64,000 nt of DNA from Acanthosepion esculentum (taxonomy: Eukaryota; Mollusca; Cephalopoda; Sepiida; Sepiidae). The notes beneath the pieces were generated by a model. That model was given only the letters and a program-made list of their open reading frames with translations. It was not told where the DNA came from and made no database searches. The DNA lies in NCBI GenBank assembly GCA_964036315.1, contig OZ038508.1, positions 50,200,524 through 50,264,523 of the forward strand, written 5' to 3'. The position numbers were made by a program, and so were the translations under genes. Below, in pieces: positions 45,465 through 54,860 of this stretch. Within the stretch, counting starts at the first letter, position 1; each line of letters opens with the position of its first letter.

Positions 45465-45605
45465 CTGTACCGGCATTTAAAGCCAGTAAATACTTTTAGA
45501 TTGTAAGAATATTTTTTTTTAGATAATAATGTTTCAGTAATTCAACTCTTACTGATTAACCTATAGGTGAAGGTCGAAGAGGTGGATTCATACCTAATTA
45601 AAATT
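45465..45605 (-). mobile_element. Truncated composite SINE (tail and body)
   Basis: Reversed tail GGCATTTAAAGCCAGTAAAT, then CTTACTGATTAACCTATAGG and AGAGGTGGATTCATACCT. The head is missing. Confidence 0.65.
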
Positions 45606-45769
45606 TGATAAAAAAACAAAAAAAAAATAGCCTGTGGATGTAAAGGAGGGATCAATTCTATATTACAATCGATATATAAAATGATCCCTAACTTTATGGC
45701 CACGGTAGTTTTCATACATTTCTATTCCAGACAATGTAAATAAATCTAAAAGATATGCAGCTAATCAGT
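45606..45769. other. No recognised feature
   Basis: Short AT-rich gap with an A-run. Confidence 0.4.
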
Positions 45770-46140
45770 ATTTTATTGATTGGTTTGTTTTCTACGGATT
45801 ATCAACCCTTTTCAAGTTATTTAATGCCAGAAAATATTTTTAGACTGTAAGAATTTTGTGGTGGGAAATATTAACGGTTTAGTGATACAAGTCTTACTAT
45901 TTAACCCATAGTTGCGGGAGAAGATGTGAATTTATTCCTTTCCCGAAAGGGTATTGTGGTTCTCTAAGCTTGGATATATGGAATAAATAACGGCACGGAA
46001 TTGTTAATCTGAAAGCCGAGTTACAATTCCAGTCGGGTGCTGTTATCCATTAGAACAGGTTCGACATTGCGTAACATCGCTGATCGCACGGGAACCGGTG
46101 TTTCAAAGTGATACAGCCTCAACTTCTTTCATAACAGAGA
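45770..46140 (-). mobile_element. Composite 5S/tRNA SINE with an inverted tRNA segment
   Basis: The tail and body are reversed (CGGATTATCAACCCTTTTCA; TTATTCCTTTCCCGAAAGGG), and so is the 5S part (TTCGACATTGCGTAACATCG; CACGGGAACCGGTGTTTC). Between them 45975-46042 reads in the plus direction (AAGCTTGGATATATGGAATA; ATAACGGCACGGAATTGTTA), followed by a short reversed CTGTTATCCATTAGAACAGG. Confidence 0.75.
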
Positions 46141-46555
46141 GAGAGAGTTAGACGTATTTTTCCGCTAGAGTCGAAAGTTTGGATATTATCGCTGTAATAT
46201 GAGAGTATCTTGATCTCCGAAGAATAAAAAATGTAGAATCACAGAAAGAAATCCGCTGGCATTAAATGCCGTCGCTTACTCTCACGACATATAAAATCGA
46301 CCCGGTGTCCTTCAGTCGACACAGGACGAGCCTCTCGGCTGTTTGAGTTAAGCAGGTTTCGTTTTTAGTGAAAACATCTTTTAGCGTTTGATGCTTTTTA
46401 GAAGTAATTGGCAAGAAAGCTTGAAGGAATCGTTCCGATACGGCAAAAAGATTTTCAAAATGCTCGCAAGAGCAGAAAAATAGTTATGTTCGCCAAAGAC
46501 AGACAGGAGGAGAGAGAAATGAATTAAACATGGCGGACAGACGTTGACGAAAAGC
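46141..46555. other. No recognised feature
   Basis: Unassigned DNA. Confidence 0.4.
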
Positions 46556-46557
46556 AG

Positions 46558-46649
46558 AAACGGAAAGGAAAGGAAAGGAAAGGAAAGGAAAGGAAAGGAT
46601 AGGAAAGGAAAGGAAAGGGATAAAAGAAAGATTGAGGTAACAAACCAGT

Positions 46650-46704
<55 letters not shown>

Positions 46705-47165
46705 AATGTGGGTTAGTCGTCGGAAAATAGGTGGGTAGATAATTATAGTTTTATTGAAGGAAAAAATACAAAGGAAAAATAGAAAGGAGGAATTTGGAAG
46801 AATCGACGAAAGAAGGAAGAAAAAAAACGAAGGAATAAAATGTTGAGGTTAAGGAAAGAGAGAAAGCAAAGAAGAAAGAACTATAGGTTGGTCACACAGA
46901 AGGAAAATATAGGGTTTTACAAAGAAGGAAGGATGGAATAAGGAAGGAAGGAAAGAATAAGTTGATCAAATTGAATGAAAGAATGAAAAAGGAAAGAAAG
47001 AAAGAAGGAATATTATACTTTGATTGTAAGTGAAGGAAAACTGTAGGTTGATCAGAAGGAAGGAAGGAAAGAGGAAAAAAAGAAAGGAAGATTAAAGATA
47101 TTTCATGAGATAGAAAGGAAATAGAGGTTAATCAGAATGAAAGAAAACATACATAGTGAACAAAA
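46558..47165. repeat. Polypurine region with GGAAA and GAAA microsatellites
   Basis: GGAAA repeats at 46561-46618 and a GAAA run at 46652-46706, then diverged GAAGGAAA units to about 47155. Confidence 0.92.
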
Positions 47166-47174
47166 AAAACGTTA

Positions 47175-47575
47175 TTGTTTGACTGATCTGATTTTTTACG
47201 GCTTATCAACCTTTTGTCACTTATTTAAAACTGAAAAACATTAAATTGCAAGAATAATACGTTTTTTAGCGCGTGAATATTGAATTAACATTTTCTACAT
47301 TATAATGATATTTCGATACAGGTCTTACTATTTGACCCGTAGATGGGGTAGAAGAGTTGTATTCATACTTTCCCAAATGTATTTGCGTGAAATGAATACG
47401 ACTGGTATTCGATCTCGACTCTCCGATTTTTCATTCCGAGCCGTTATCCATTACACCACACGCATATCCAAGCTTACAGCTCCTGTTATTCTGAAGCGGT
47501 TACCCATCTAGGTACTGACCAGGCACGACGTTGCTTAACCTCGGTGATCGGAGGAGAAGGGGATATAGCCGTAAA
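47175..47575 (-). mobile_element. Composite 5S/tRNA SINE
   Basis: Reversed tail TTTTTTACGGCTTATCAACC, body GACCCGTAGATGGGGTAGAA, tRNA part GCCGTTATCCATTACACCAC, 5S part AGGTACTGACCAGGCACGAC and GTTGCTTAACCTCGGTGATC. Inserted into a purine-rich region. Confidence 0.85.
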
Positions 47576-47860
47576 CTAGAAGTTAGGGGAGAAGAAATAT
47601 TATAGGCTGATCAGAAGAAAAGAGGGAAGGAAAATAATAGAATCATTATAGTGAAGGAAGGAAAATGTTGGTTAAAATAAAGAAGAAAAATGAAGGAAAT
47701 TTATAGATTGATTATAAAAAAGGATTGAAAATTATAGGTTTATCCGATAGATGGATGAAAGGAAGGAAGGAAAAATACAGGAAAGAAAACATATAATGGA
47801 ACAAGAGAAGGAAGGAACAAGAGAAAAAAGAAAGGAACATTATATGTTTATCATTAGATA
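47576..47860. repeat. Purine-rich DNA
   Basis: Diverged GAAGGAAA-type units continuing the tract at 46558. Confidence 0.75.
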
Positions 47861-47864
47861 GGTT

Positions 47865-48560
47865 TTGACTATCGTCCTGGTCCCGTCCTCCCAGGAGTAG
47901 AAGGTTTATTCCTTTTTTTTCTGTTTAGGATTGGGTTTGCCGTTCGTTCTAACGTCTACTTCAAGTCTATATTTATAAAGTCTGAAGGTTCTACTTTTTA
48001 TTTTTCATCAACAAGCGTAGATAGGTTCGTCTATCGTCCAGTTCTTACGCTTCCCCGGTCTTTTGAACAGGTGTAGAGGTTTATCTCTTGTCTCCTGTTT
48101 AAGATTGGGTTTGCAGTTCCTTCAAGAGTCTACTTCAAGTCTATATTTCTAAATTCTGAAGGTTCTAATTTTTATTTTTCCTCAACAAGCGTAAATAGCG
48201 TCCAGTTCTTACGCTTCCTCGGTCTTTTGAGCAGGAGTAGAGATTTATCTCTTGTCTCCCTAATGTCTATATTTCTGAGATGAGGTATTATGTACATTAT
48301 TTACATTATTCGGACTATTGTCCTCATCTTTGTCGCCATATTTATTACAACGTTTCGGCCGTTGTACGCTCCGGCATTCTTCAGGTGGTTGGAATGTTGA
48401 ACTGAACCCAGAAGTTTTATTTACTTTTTATTTTTCCTTAACAGGAGCAAATACGTTCGTCTATCGTCCACTTCTCATGCTTCCCCGATCGTTTGAACAG
48501 GAGTGAAGGTTTATCTCTTCATTTCTGTTCAAAACACCGAGGAAGCGTTTCTTGTTTAGC
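47865..48560 (-). mobile_element. Penelope-like pLTR repeats (tandem, about 165-bp units)
   Basis: Units starting at about 47870, 48031, 48196 and 48457 share CTATCGTCCAGTTCTTACGC, CTTCCCCGGTCTTTTGAACA, GTTTATCTCTTGTCTCC and a TTTTTATTTTTCCTCAACA block. A further segment at 48270-48420 carries the Penelope-like tail. Tandem pseudo-LTRs are typical of Penelope-like elements. No RT/GIY-YIG frame remains. Confidence 0.55.
48335..48390 (-). ncRNA. Hammerhead-like motif in Penelope-like tail (tentative)
   Basis: On the minus strand CACCTGAAGAATGCCGGAGC is followed by GTACAACGGCC GAAAC GTTGTA. CTGAAGA and GAAA match hammerhead core strands, with a possible GCCGG/GGC stem II and a 2-bp stem III before TA. 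An extra A after the first core strand and a poor stem I argue against activity. Related copies at 54595-54650 and 56300-56335. Confidence 0.3.
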
Positions 48561-48589
48561 ATTAGCTTTCCGGTTACTTGTAAAGACTT

Positions 48590-48662
48590 CGCGGTCTCTT
48601 TCCCTCCACCCCCGAGCGTCTTAGTGACATTATCGCCTTGCTTGGAGTGAGCTGATTAAAAA
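48590..48662 (+). pseudogene. LINE-A 3' terminus
   Basis: GAGCGTCTTAGTGACATTAT then CGCCTTGCTTGGAGTGAGCT and GATTAAAAAA, the LINE-A end. Confidence 0.75.
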
Positions 48663-48995
48663 AGTGAAAGAGTGAAAAGAATAGATTTATAAGAAACGAA
48701 CGAATGAAGGAAAATGATTAGAAGGAAGGGGGAGGGGGATATGATACGAAATGGATCAATATAGGCAGTTCGAAAGGACCTGAAAGAAAGATGGCTAGAG
48801 AAAAAAAAATTTAGAAAAAAATATATTGTAAAAAAAAAATGAAATGTAAATAAGAGAAGACAAAGATATTAAAATCTGAAATCCGAACGTACATTCGATA
48901 TAGCGAAATATGTTTTCTAAAAGTTAAGAAAAGTATCAAGAAACAAGAAAAGCTTGTTAGAAACGAAGAAAACAGTAATGAACCGACATGTAATA
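48663..48995. other. No recognised feature
   Basis: A-rich DNA between LINE ends. Confidence 0.4.
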
Positions 48996-48999
48996 CTGA

Positions 49000-49402
49000 T
49001 CCTCCTACATTCCCCACAGAAGAAGAGACTTGAGGTAACAGAAGTGTGGTTCTACAGAAGGATGCTGAGAATACCATGCACAGAACCGGTAAGTAAATGA
49101 AGAATTCTTAAAGAAAATAGAAACAAAGAGAGCCCTTGTACACAGGATTATAAAAGAGGCAGATTCTATTTCTTGAACACATCACGAGGAAGGTTGGTTT
49201 GAAGAATTTAACAGAAACTTATCGAATATTAAAAAGATGGGTGGGATGGCAGGCCAGGTATCTGACCTGCTTTTGTGAATCAATGACGGACGGGGGTGCG
49301 GGATAATGGCAAAGAGATAAACATTACTAAGAGCTACAAGGGATAAGAAGTTGTGGAGAGACGTGATTGCCTACCTTCTGAAGGGACACGGCACATAGAA
49401 GA
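49000..49402 (+). pseudogene. LINE-B RT C-terminal relic
   Basis: Reads KRLEVTEVWFYRRMLRIPCT across frames. Later SYKG.EVVERRDCLPSEGTRHI matches the LINE-B end (RATxDRxLWRxMIAxxLKGHGT) after frameshifts. 5' truncated. Confidence 0.75.
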
Positions 49403-49403
49403 A

Positions 49404-49800
49404 GAAAACAGATTGTTTGGAACCACATATGTGCCATTTTGTTTCCAGTATCTATCGCTATATTCATGATTCTATCCTTGGCATCCTTCTGGGTGAGGAA
49501 CTCGTCTAAATTTTTCTGAGAGGCTTTCAGAGAATTGGAGTTCTTCACATTAAGAACAGGGGTCAAAAGAAGTCGGGATCCGAAGGCGCAAAATCAGGTA
49601 GGTACGATATTTGGAGTAGGACGTGCCAGCAAAAAATTGGCAAGGTCTGCCAGAAGATACGTGAGATCTGGTATTGTCCGGATGAAAAACGACACCCTTT
49701 CTTTTTGAATATGTTCCTCAGGCGCTTTTTAACGATTGCTGCCCATAATCGATGCAATTGGCAGCATTATTTTCTGCATTCAACGTCGTATTTAAATGGA
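49404..49800 (-). pseudogene. mariner-like transposase C-terminal relic
   Basis: Minus strand gives FHPDNTRSHVS in one frame (catalytic Asp in HxDN) and ISYLPDFAPSDPDFF in another (third Asp present). NSLKASQKNLDEFLTQKDAK follows. Starts right where the LINE-B relic ends. Confidence 0.65.
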
Positions 49801-50124
49801 ATTGCGCATAATACACAATACCCTTCCGCATTCATATAAAGCATGGTTTTTTTGTTCTTGCTTTTTTTTTTAGGTCTTTAATGACGCCCTATTTCATTTT
49901 TTCGCTCCGTTTCTTTAGTAAATAATCAATTTTCCACTACTTACGAACCTTCTTTTCGAAAAATAAGGGAAGCCTTTGTTGGACAGATAATCGCAAATGG
50001 ACATGAGGTCTATTAAATTCTTTTCGTTAAATAGTAAGCCAACCAAAAAAATCTTAACAATTGACTCATACAAGTGTTTTCAAATGACATTCAACACTCA
50101 TATTTTTGGATTGTCGCTTTTCTT
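49801..50124. other. No recognised feature
   Basis: AT-rich; T-rich runs near 49863. Confidence 0.4.
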
Positions 50125-50440
50125 TTTAATCATTTCACCCCAGACAAGGCAATAAAGGCACTAAGAGACAGCGAGTCTCTGAGTAAATATAAGAAAAGCA
50201 GAATCATTATTAATATAACAAGAACAAGAACAGAACCGGATTTTAAAAAGACAGAAGATAACAATAGATATTGTATTTAAATTTTATTCTAAGGCAAAAT
50301 GCCGGAAGAAAGTTCCACGGGCAAGAAGTGCGAGAAAAGAAGCTGTTAGTATAGAACTATCACTTTTCAACTGCAATTGAGATTTTGCCGTCAATTTAGT
50401 ACTGCGCTCAAATTCGTAACATCTACGCACCTCTAGATTA
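50125..50440 (-). pseudogene. LINE-A 3' end
   Basis: TTTTTAATCATTTCACCCCA, then AGACAAGGCAATAAAGGCAC, later a GGGCAAGAAGTGCGAGAAAA block. LINE-A terminus plus the last part of its coding sequence, reversed. Confidence 0.82.
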
Positions 50441-50819
50441 AAATAATCTAAAGATAATACGTATACATTAAATTATTTTGTAAAATAGTCTTTCAAAGAA
50501 TAAATCTATAAAGTTAACGTAATTTATGTTGAATTCACTTCGCTAACAGACTAAATAAAGCATTAACTTACTGACCACTCGATGAAGGAGACGATCCATG
50601 TTTTTATTTATTGTACAATGGATGTTCGGTGCATATCGTTCTCTATCGTCAGGCATAGATGTTATTTTTTTCCTCAATATGGACCTAACATCTAATCCAG
50701 AGATTCTCAACCTTTTTACCCTTGCGTAACCCATAAAATAAATTACATGACTCAAGGAACCTCTGCGCAAAAACAAAATTATATACCATATCTTTTTCAT
50801 TTTATTTTTATCGTAGTTC

Positions 50820-50836
50820 ACGTGGTAAATATCATG

Positions 50837-50884
<48 letters not shown>

Positions 50885-51021
50885 GCCTGACGATTGCACT
50901 AGCATGAAACAGACTGTCGCCTCTAAGTGCTGACTTCCATGTCCACTTTTATATTTACACACGCTCTATCTCTGATATTGAGCACATTACCCCATAAATA
51001 TAGCACACTTTAAGACTATAT

Positions 51022-51060
<39 letters not shown>
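50820..51060 (+). repeat. AT-flanked 130-bp element (family with 62860-63005)
   Basis: AT tracts at 50836-50880 and 51027-51060 enclose a unit whose reverse complement matches 62860-63005, including GTGCTCAATATCAGAGATAG and GTAAATATAAA. The unit starts with a hammerhead-like core at 50881-50925. Confidence 0.75.
50881..50925 (+). ncRNA. Degenerate hammerhead-like motif
   Basis: CTGACGA (50887-50893), a short stem II TTGC-ACTA-GCAT with one mismatch, GAAAC (50906-50910), a short ACAG/CTGT stem III and GTC. Stem I is weak (only GC/GC). The homologue at 62960-63002 has GGC/GCC here, suggesting an ancestral GAGGC/GCCTC stem I. Probably decayed. Confidence 0.45.
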
Positions 51061-51064
<4 letters not shown>

Positions 51065-51505
51065 GTCATTCACAGACAGTACTGTTTCGCTGTATCGCAG
51101 CTCCTCAGTGTGACTAGACTACGGAATGCCTCAAGCCAGGATTGAAACACAACTAATTTGGTGTCAGCCAGGGCTATATTCACTCGGTAGAGTTACACAA
51201 CTAAATCTAGCGTATTGTTTTTACAAATGTAAACAAAAGCCAAACAGCCAAAGTGCTCCATTCATTTTACTGAAGAGCTGCATTAGTGCAGGTGGCTGTT
51301 GTTTATAGAATTAGCTTATCACTCAACAGTGCTCAATTGAAATGTATTTTCAAGAGCTAAATTATGTCATTCACAGACAGTACTGTTTCGCTGTGACTAG
51401 ACTACCGAATGCCTCAAGCCAGGATTGAAACACAACTAATTTGGTGTCAGCCACAGCTATCTTCACTCGGTAGAGTTACACAACTAAATCTAGCGTATTG
51501 TTTTT

Positions 51506-51508
<3 letters not shown>
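51061..51508 (-). mobile_element. Tandem 301-bp unit with hammerhead (retrozyme-like), 1.5 copies
   Basis: The block 51061-51227 recurs at 51362-51508 at a 301-bp offset (TTATGTCATTCACAGACAGT; CTCAAGCCAGGATTGAAACA; CTAAATCTAGCGTATTG). AT tracts flank both ends. Each block starts, on the plus strand, with the hammerhead region. The second block lacks 18 nt (equivalent to 51094-51111). Metazoan retrozymes are small tandem repeats of a few hundred bp with a type I hammerhead per unit; no coding sequence is present here. Confidence 0.7.
51070..51113 (-). ncRNA. Type I hammerhead ribozyme, complete core
   Basis: Minus strand in order: stem I TCACA; core CTGAGGA; stem II GCTG, loop CGATA, CAGC; core GAAA; stem III CAG, TA, CTG closed by the A15.1-U16.1 pair; cleavage-site C after GT; stem I TGTGA. 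All invariant core positions are present, and the three stems pair without mismatch. The short stem III is like those in Penelope and retrozyme hammerheads. Self-cleavage is predicted 3' of the base complementary to 51075. Confidence 0.82.

Positions 51509-51552
<44 letters not shown>
51509..51552. repeat. AT microsatellite
   Basis: TA run directly abutting the retrozyme-like unit. Confidence 0.95.
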
Positions 51553-51555
<3 letters not shown>

Positions 51556-51774
51556 AATAAATGTTTAAGGAAAAATTAATACTTCTTTGTCAAATTTTTC
51601 GGTAATGCTAAATAAAATTCATAGGGTTTGTTTATAATATTTCAACAGGGAGTTTTCATTCGCACAAAAAATATCTGAACTCCAACGTAAAAAATAAGCA
51701 TAAGTAACCAATATCCTATACGTATAATATAAATGCAAACAGAACGAAAACAGATAATTGCTGAGTCAGTTTTT

Positions 51775-52175
51775 ACTTTTTTTTATTCTTTACTGGTAAT
51801 ATTGAAAAGCCGTAAGGTAAATCAAGGCAAAACGTCCTGTGAACCAATAAATAGGCTAAGAAAATGTTACTTTTTGATAAAGTGAATTCATGCTTCTCTA
51901 ATGTGAAACCTGTGCCTGTTTTTTTGCTACGCAAATACTTAATTCGTGATTGAACTTTAGATAAACACACACGGATTTCATTCTCAATTGAGAGGAGGCG
52001 ATTTCTGTCTTTGCTCTTGATACTTGTTAAATAAGAAAAGGCTTGCTCACACATGTAAGACGTTGAGAACTGCAACAATATATTAATTGCTTTCTTATGA
52101 ATAGGAGGACACACTTCTTTCACAGAAATCTAGAACTTATCCAGAGATAGGTCTGTAAATGTTATCTTAAATGTG
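51775..52175 (-). pseudogene. hAT transposase C-terminal region (ZBED-type)
   Basis: Minus strand: KEVCPPIHKKAINILLQFST then SYMCEQAFSYLTSIKSKDRN, RLLSIENEIRVCLSKVQSRI. This is the hAT dimerisation region (xxLLxFxTxYLCExxFSxLxxIKxKxRxxL) of the ZBED5-like hAT group. A frame break lies upstream at LSLDKF-stop-ISVKE. No BED finger or catalytic domain is nearby. Confidence 0.88.
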
Positions 52176-52635
52176 CAATCACATGGCAGCTAAGTTCTTC
52201 CTCTTCTTTTAATGTCAGGTTTCCAGGATGACCAGCAGATTGTTTTATTTTTTTAATAACATAATGGGTCAGATAGGTTGATGTCTGTATTACAATATTA
52301 CAATAACCAAGAACATATTTTGTGTGTTTAGTAATATTGCGTATCTGAAATTAAATAAAAAGTCAAAAGGTACATTAGCTTATCTCACCTGTTCTCGCGG
52401 AATCCTTGGGGACCTGTTGCGGAACTTTAGGGTTCATGGGAATCCCTGTTCAGAAACGACGATCTAATCCATTGTACAATTAATAAAAAACAAGGATCGC
52501 GTCGTTCAGCGAATGGTCAGTAAGTTAATGCTTTATTTAATCTGTTAGCGAAGTGAGCTAGCCATTAATTTCATTAAATTTATTGATTTATTCTTTGAAT
52601 GAGTATTTTACTATTGAGGGGTCTCCTCTTTTTAC

Positions 52636-52990
52636 ACAAATGGACTCACCCAGTGTACACATATACTACTGCCAGTGAATACCCGAGGAGTGAAGGAGTC
52701 GACAGGCAGTACGTTGAGTCAAGTCAGTACTAGTGGAACGTAGAGTCGGTCGGTAGAATAACGTAGCGGCAAGAGTCAGAGTATCAAGCACGTAGACTCA
52801 GTAAGAAGTCATACAGCGATACGTCGCTATCAAAGACTATATATATATATTTGTCTACTAACCCCGCATTCCTGGAACTACTAACCTGTATTACCAGTTT
52901 GTATTATTACGTTAATACATTTATTTTCCTATATTCATTCTTGGCGTTTGTTATTATTTGATACCGGATTTCATCCCGGAATCCACAACA
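52636..52990 (+). mobile_element. Probable solo LTR
   Basis: Ends GGAATCCACAACA. TTTAC lies on both sides (52631-52635, 52991-52995). An internal ACTATATATATATTTG could be a promoter, and GATACCGGATTTCATCCCGG is typical of an LTR 3' part. The left end ACAAATGG is not a standard TG start, so the left edge is uncertain. Confidence 0.5.
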
Positions 52991-53315
52991 TTTACAATAT
53001 TAATTTTGCTGCATTATTTATTAATTTCATTATTTAAAGAGACTACATATTGATGAATAAGAGAGATGTTAAATAATAAAAGATTTTTGATAACAGAACA
53101 AATTAGAAATTTTTGTTAATAGATATAATAGATTTCAGATACAGAAAAGAAGCTGTTGGCATTAAAGTTAGGGTTACATCTATCTACGTCTTTCAAATGT
53201 AAATGATGATATCATATTGCCAAATTAGTCAGTTAATTGCCTGAACTTGATACACGCTTGGGCGCTAATGTCTCTTTGATTCATGACTGACTAGACAGAA
53301 TATTTTCCCGCATTA
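52991..53315. other. No recognised feature
   Basis: AT-rich, unassigned. Confidence 0.4.
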
Positions 53316-53319
53316 GGTT

Positions 53320-53655
53320 GAAGTTTCTTTCTCTGATAGACCAATAACCAACCAAGGCTATAGGACCCACTCCGTCTTGCTATTCAATCCACAGCTAGGT
53401 GATGTAGAGATGAATTCAAACCAATGCCAAGGGTATTTTCCCGCAGTAATTTGGCGTTTCTTTCTGCGGTAGACCGATTACCGACCACGGCTATAGGACC
53501 CAGTCTGTCCTGCTATTCAACCCTGGGGAGAGAAGAGATTGATTAATATCAAAGGTATTTGGGCGTAAGTGATTGTAATAAACCCGACTGTAATTCGAAC
53601 TCGGCTCTACGATTTCTTTTTCCCTGCCTTTATCCATTTCACCACGCTGAGCATC
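53320..53655 (-). mobile_element. tRNA-SINE with duplicated body segment
   Basis: Reversed tRNA head at the right: CTTTATCCATTTCACCACGC (A box) and GTAATTCGAACTCGGC (B box). The body CCACGGCTATAGGACCCAGT occurs at about 53485 and again, diverged, at about 53351 (CCAAGGCTATAGGACCCACT). Confidence 0.8.
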
Positions 53656-53659
53656 ATTA

Positions 53660-54010
53660 AGCCATTCTAGCCATTCTTAAATTCATAAAGTCTAGGTACC
53701 AAAGAGGAAATTTGATCAGAACAATTATCAAAAAAGTATTCATAGAAATGGCAAAGTGGATCTGCATTACGGGGATGGGAATGTGACAGTGACCAAATGT
53801 CAGGTCAGGATCAATGATATTGAAGATTCTTCTTTGGATTTTATCAAGCATCTCTAAATATATAGCAGGATCACTAGAGCATATGCGGCAGCAATATTCA
53901 AGCCATAGACCTATAAATATGTAAGATTGATTCGGGCAAGGAAAACTGTCTACACGAAACAATGAACCAACCTTCCTTGAAGCATAACCAGCACTTCGAT
54001 GAACCTTGTT
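53660..54010 (-). pseudogene. LINE-A RT C-terminal fragment
   Basis: Reads NQSYIFIGLWLEYCCRICSS then YLEMLDKIQRRIFNIIDPDL in one frame, preceded by FLAR..S. Lacks the 3' UTR; a SINE head abuts its 3' edge. Confidence 0.88.
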
Positions 54011-54339
54011 ATTTGATCTGGATGTTTTAAAATCAGATTTTCCATTAGATCATCATCCCCGACTACCGTACCCCGGAAGATTCTCGGTCTTCCAGATTCA
54101 AATTTCCTGTTCTGAACCTAATGAACTACGTACAAACAATACTCTCAAGTATAGAACAATCTTTATAAACAGCACAGATCCTTTTTAGCTCTTTAGGAAA
54201 AAAAAGAGCATCAAATGAGAAAAATGTATTAAACTTTCATCCATTTTCCCTTGAAAACATTTAAAATTTCCAATCAACTCAAAATACTGACATATCTCAG
54301 TCACGTATGAAACAAAATCATGTGTTCAAACACCACCTA
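54011..54339. other. No recognised feature
   Basis: Unassigned DNA. Confidence 0.4.
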
Positions 54340-54860
54340 TTGAAAAACGCTACGCTACTTTCTTTACATTATTCGGATTATTATCCTCATCTCTGTCGCC
54401 ACATTTGTACGCTCCGGCCTTCTTCAGGTGGTCGGAATGTCGAACTGAACCCTGAAGTTTTATTTACTTTTTATTTTTCCTCAACAGGAGCAGATACGTT
54501 CGTCTATCGTCCACTTCTCATGCTTCCCCGATCTTTTGAACAGGAGTGAAGGTTTATCTCTTCACTACTGTTCGAAACACCGTCGCCATATTTATTATTA
54601 AAACGTTTCGGCCGTTGTACGCTACTGCCTTCTTCAGGTGGTTGAAATGTCGAGCTGAACCGTTTATTTCGCTCAGTCGGGTAGATTGTTCTAGTTCCAC
54701 GTGTCATGTTTAATGGATGTCAGTTATCAGTTCTCGTGTTAATTTCCCTCTGAAAGTTCTCCTTAAGCGGGTATTGAACTCACACTCTTTGGGTCCTGGA
54801 TCTAACTAACGCCTTTATCCACTGTGCCATGTGTCGTTGAAGACATCTGTCAATGAATTT
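54340..54860 (-). mobile_element. Penelope-like tails and a tRNA-headed SINE with that tail
   Basis: Two copies of the tail block (54360-54560, 54585-54665). The first lacks the CGTTTCGGCCG stretch; the second has it. Reversed, 54660-54850 gives a tRNA-like head (CACAGTGGATAAAGGCGTTA; GTGTGAGTTCAATACCC) leading into that tail, matching 56085-56370. Confidence 0.6.

Larger units (their letters stand above)
50535..52556. mobile_element. 2-kb nested locus bounded by 90-bp inverted repeats
   Basis: Arms 50535-50623 and 52467-52556 are close reverse complements (TCACTTCGCTAACAGACTAA; AGCATTAACTTACTGACCA). Inside is a hAT-like pair of ends: CAGAGATTCTCAACCTTTTT at 50697 and, reversed, CAGGGATTCCCATGAACC near 52449. 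Also inside are a hAT transposase scrap and two AT-flanked ribozyme-bearing elements. The nesting order is inferred. Confidence 0.6.
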
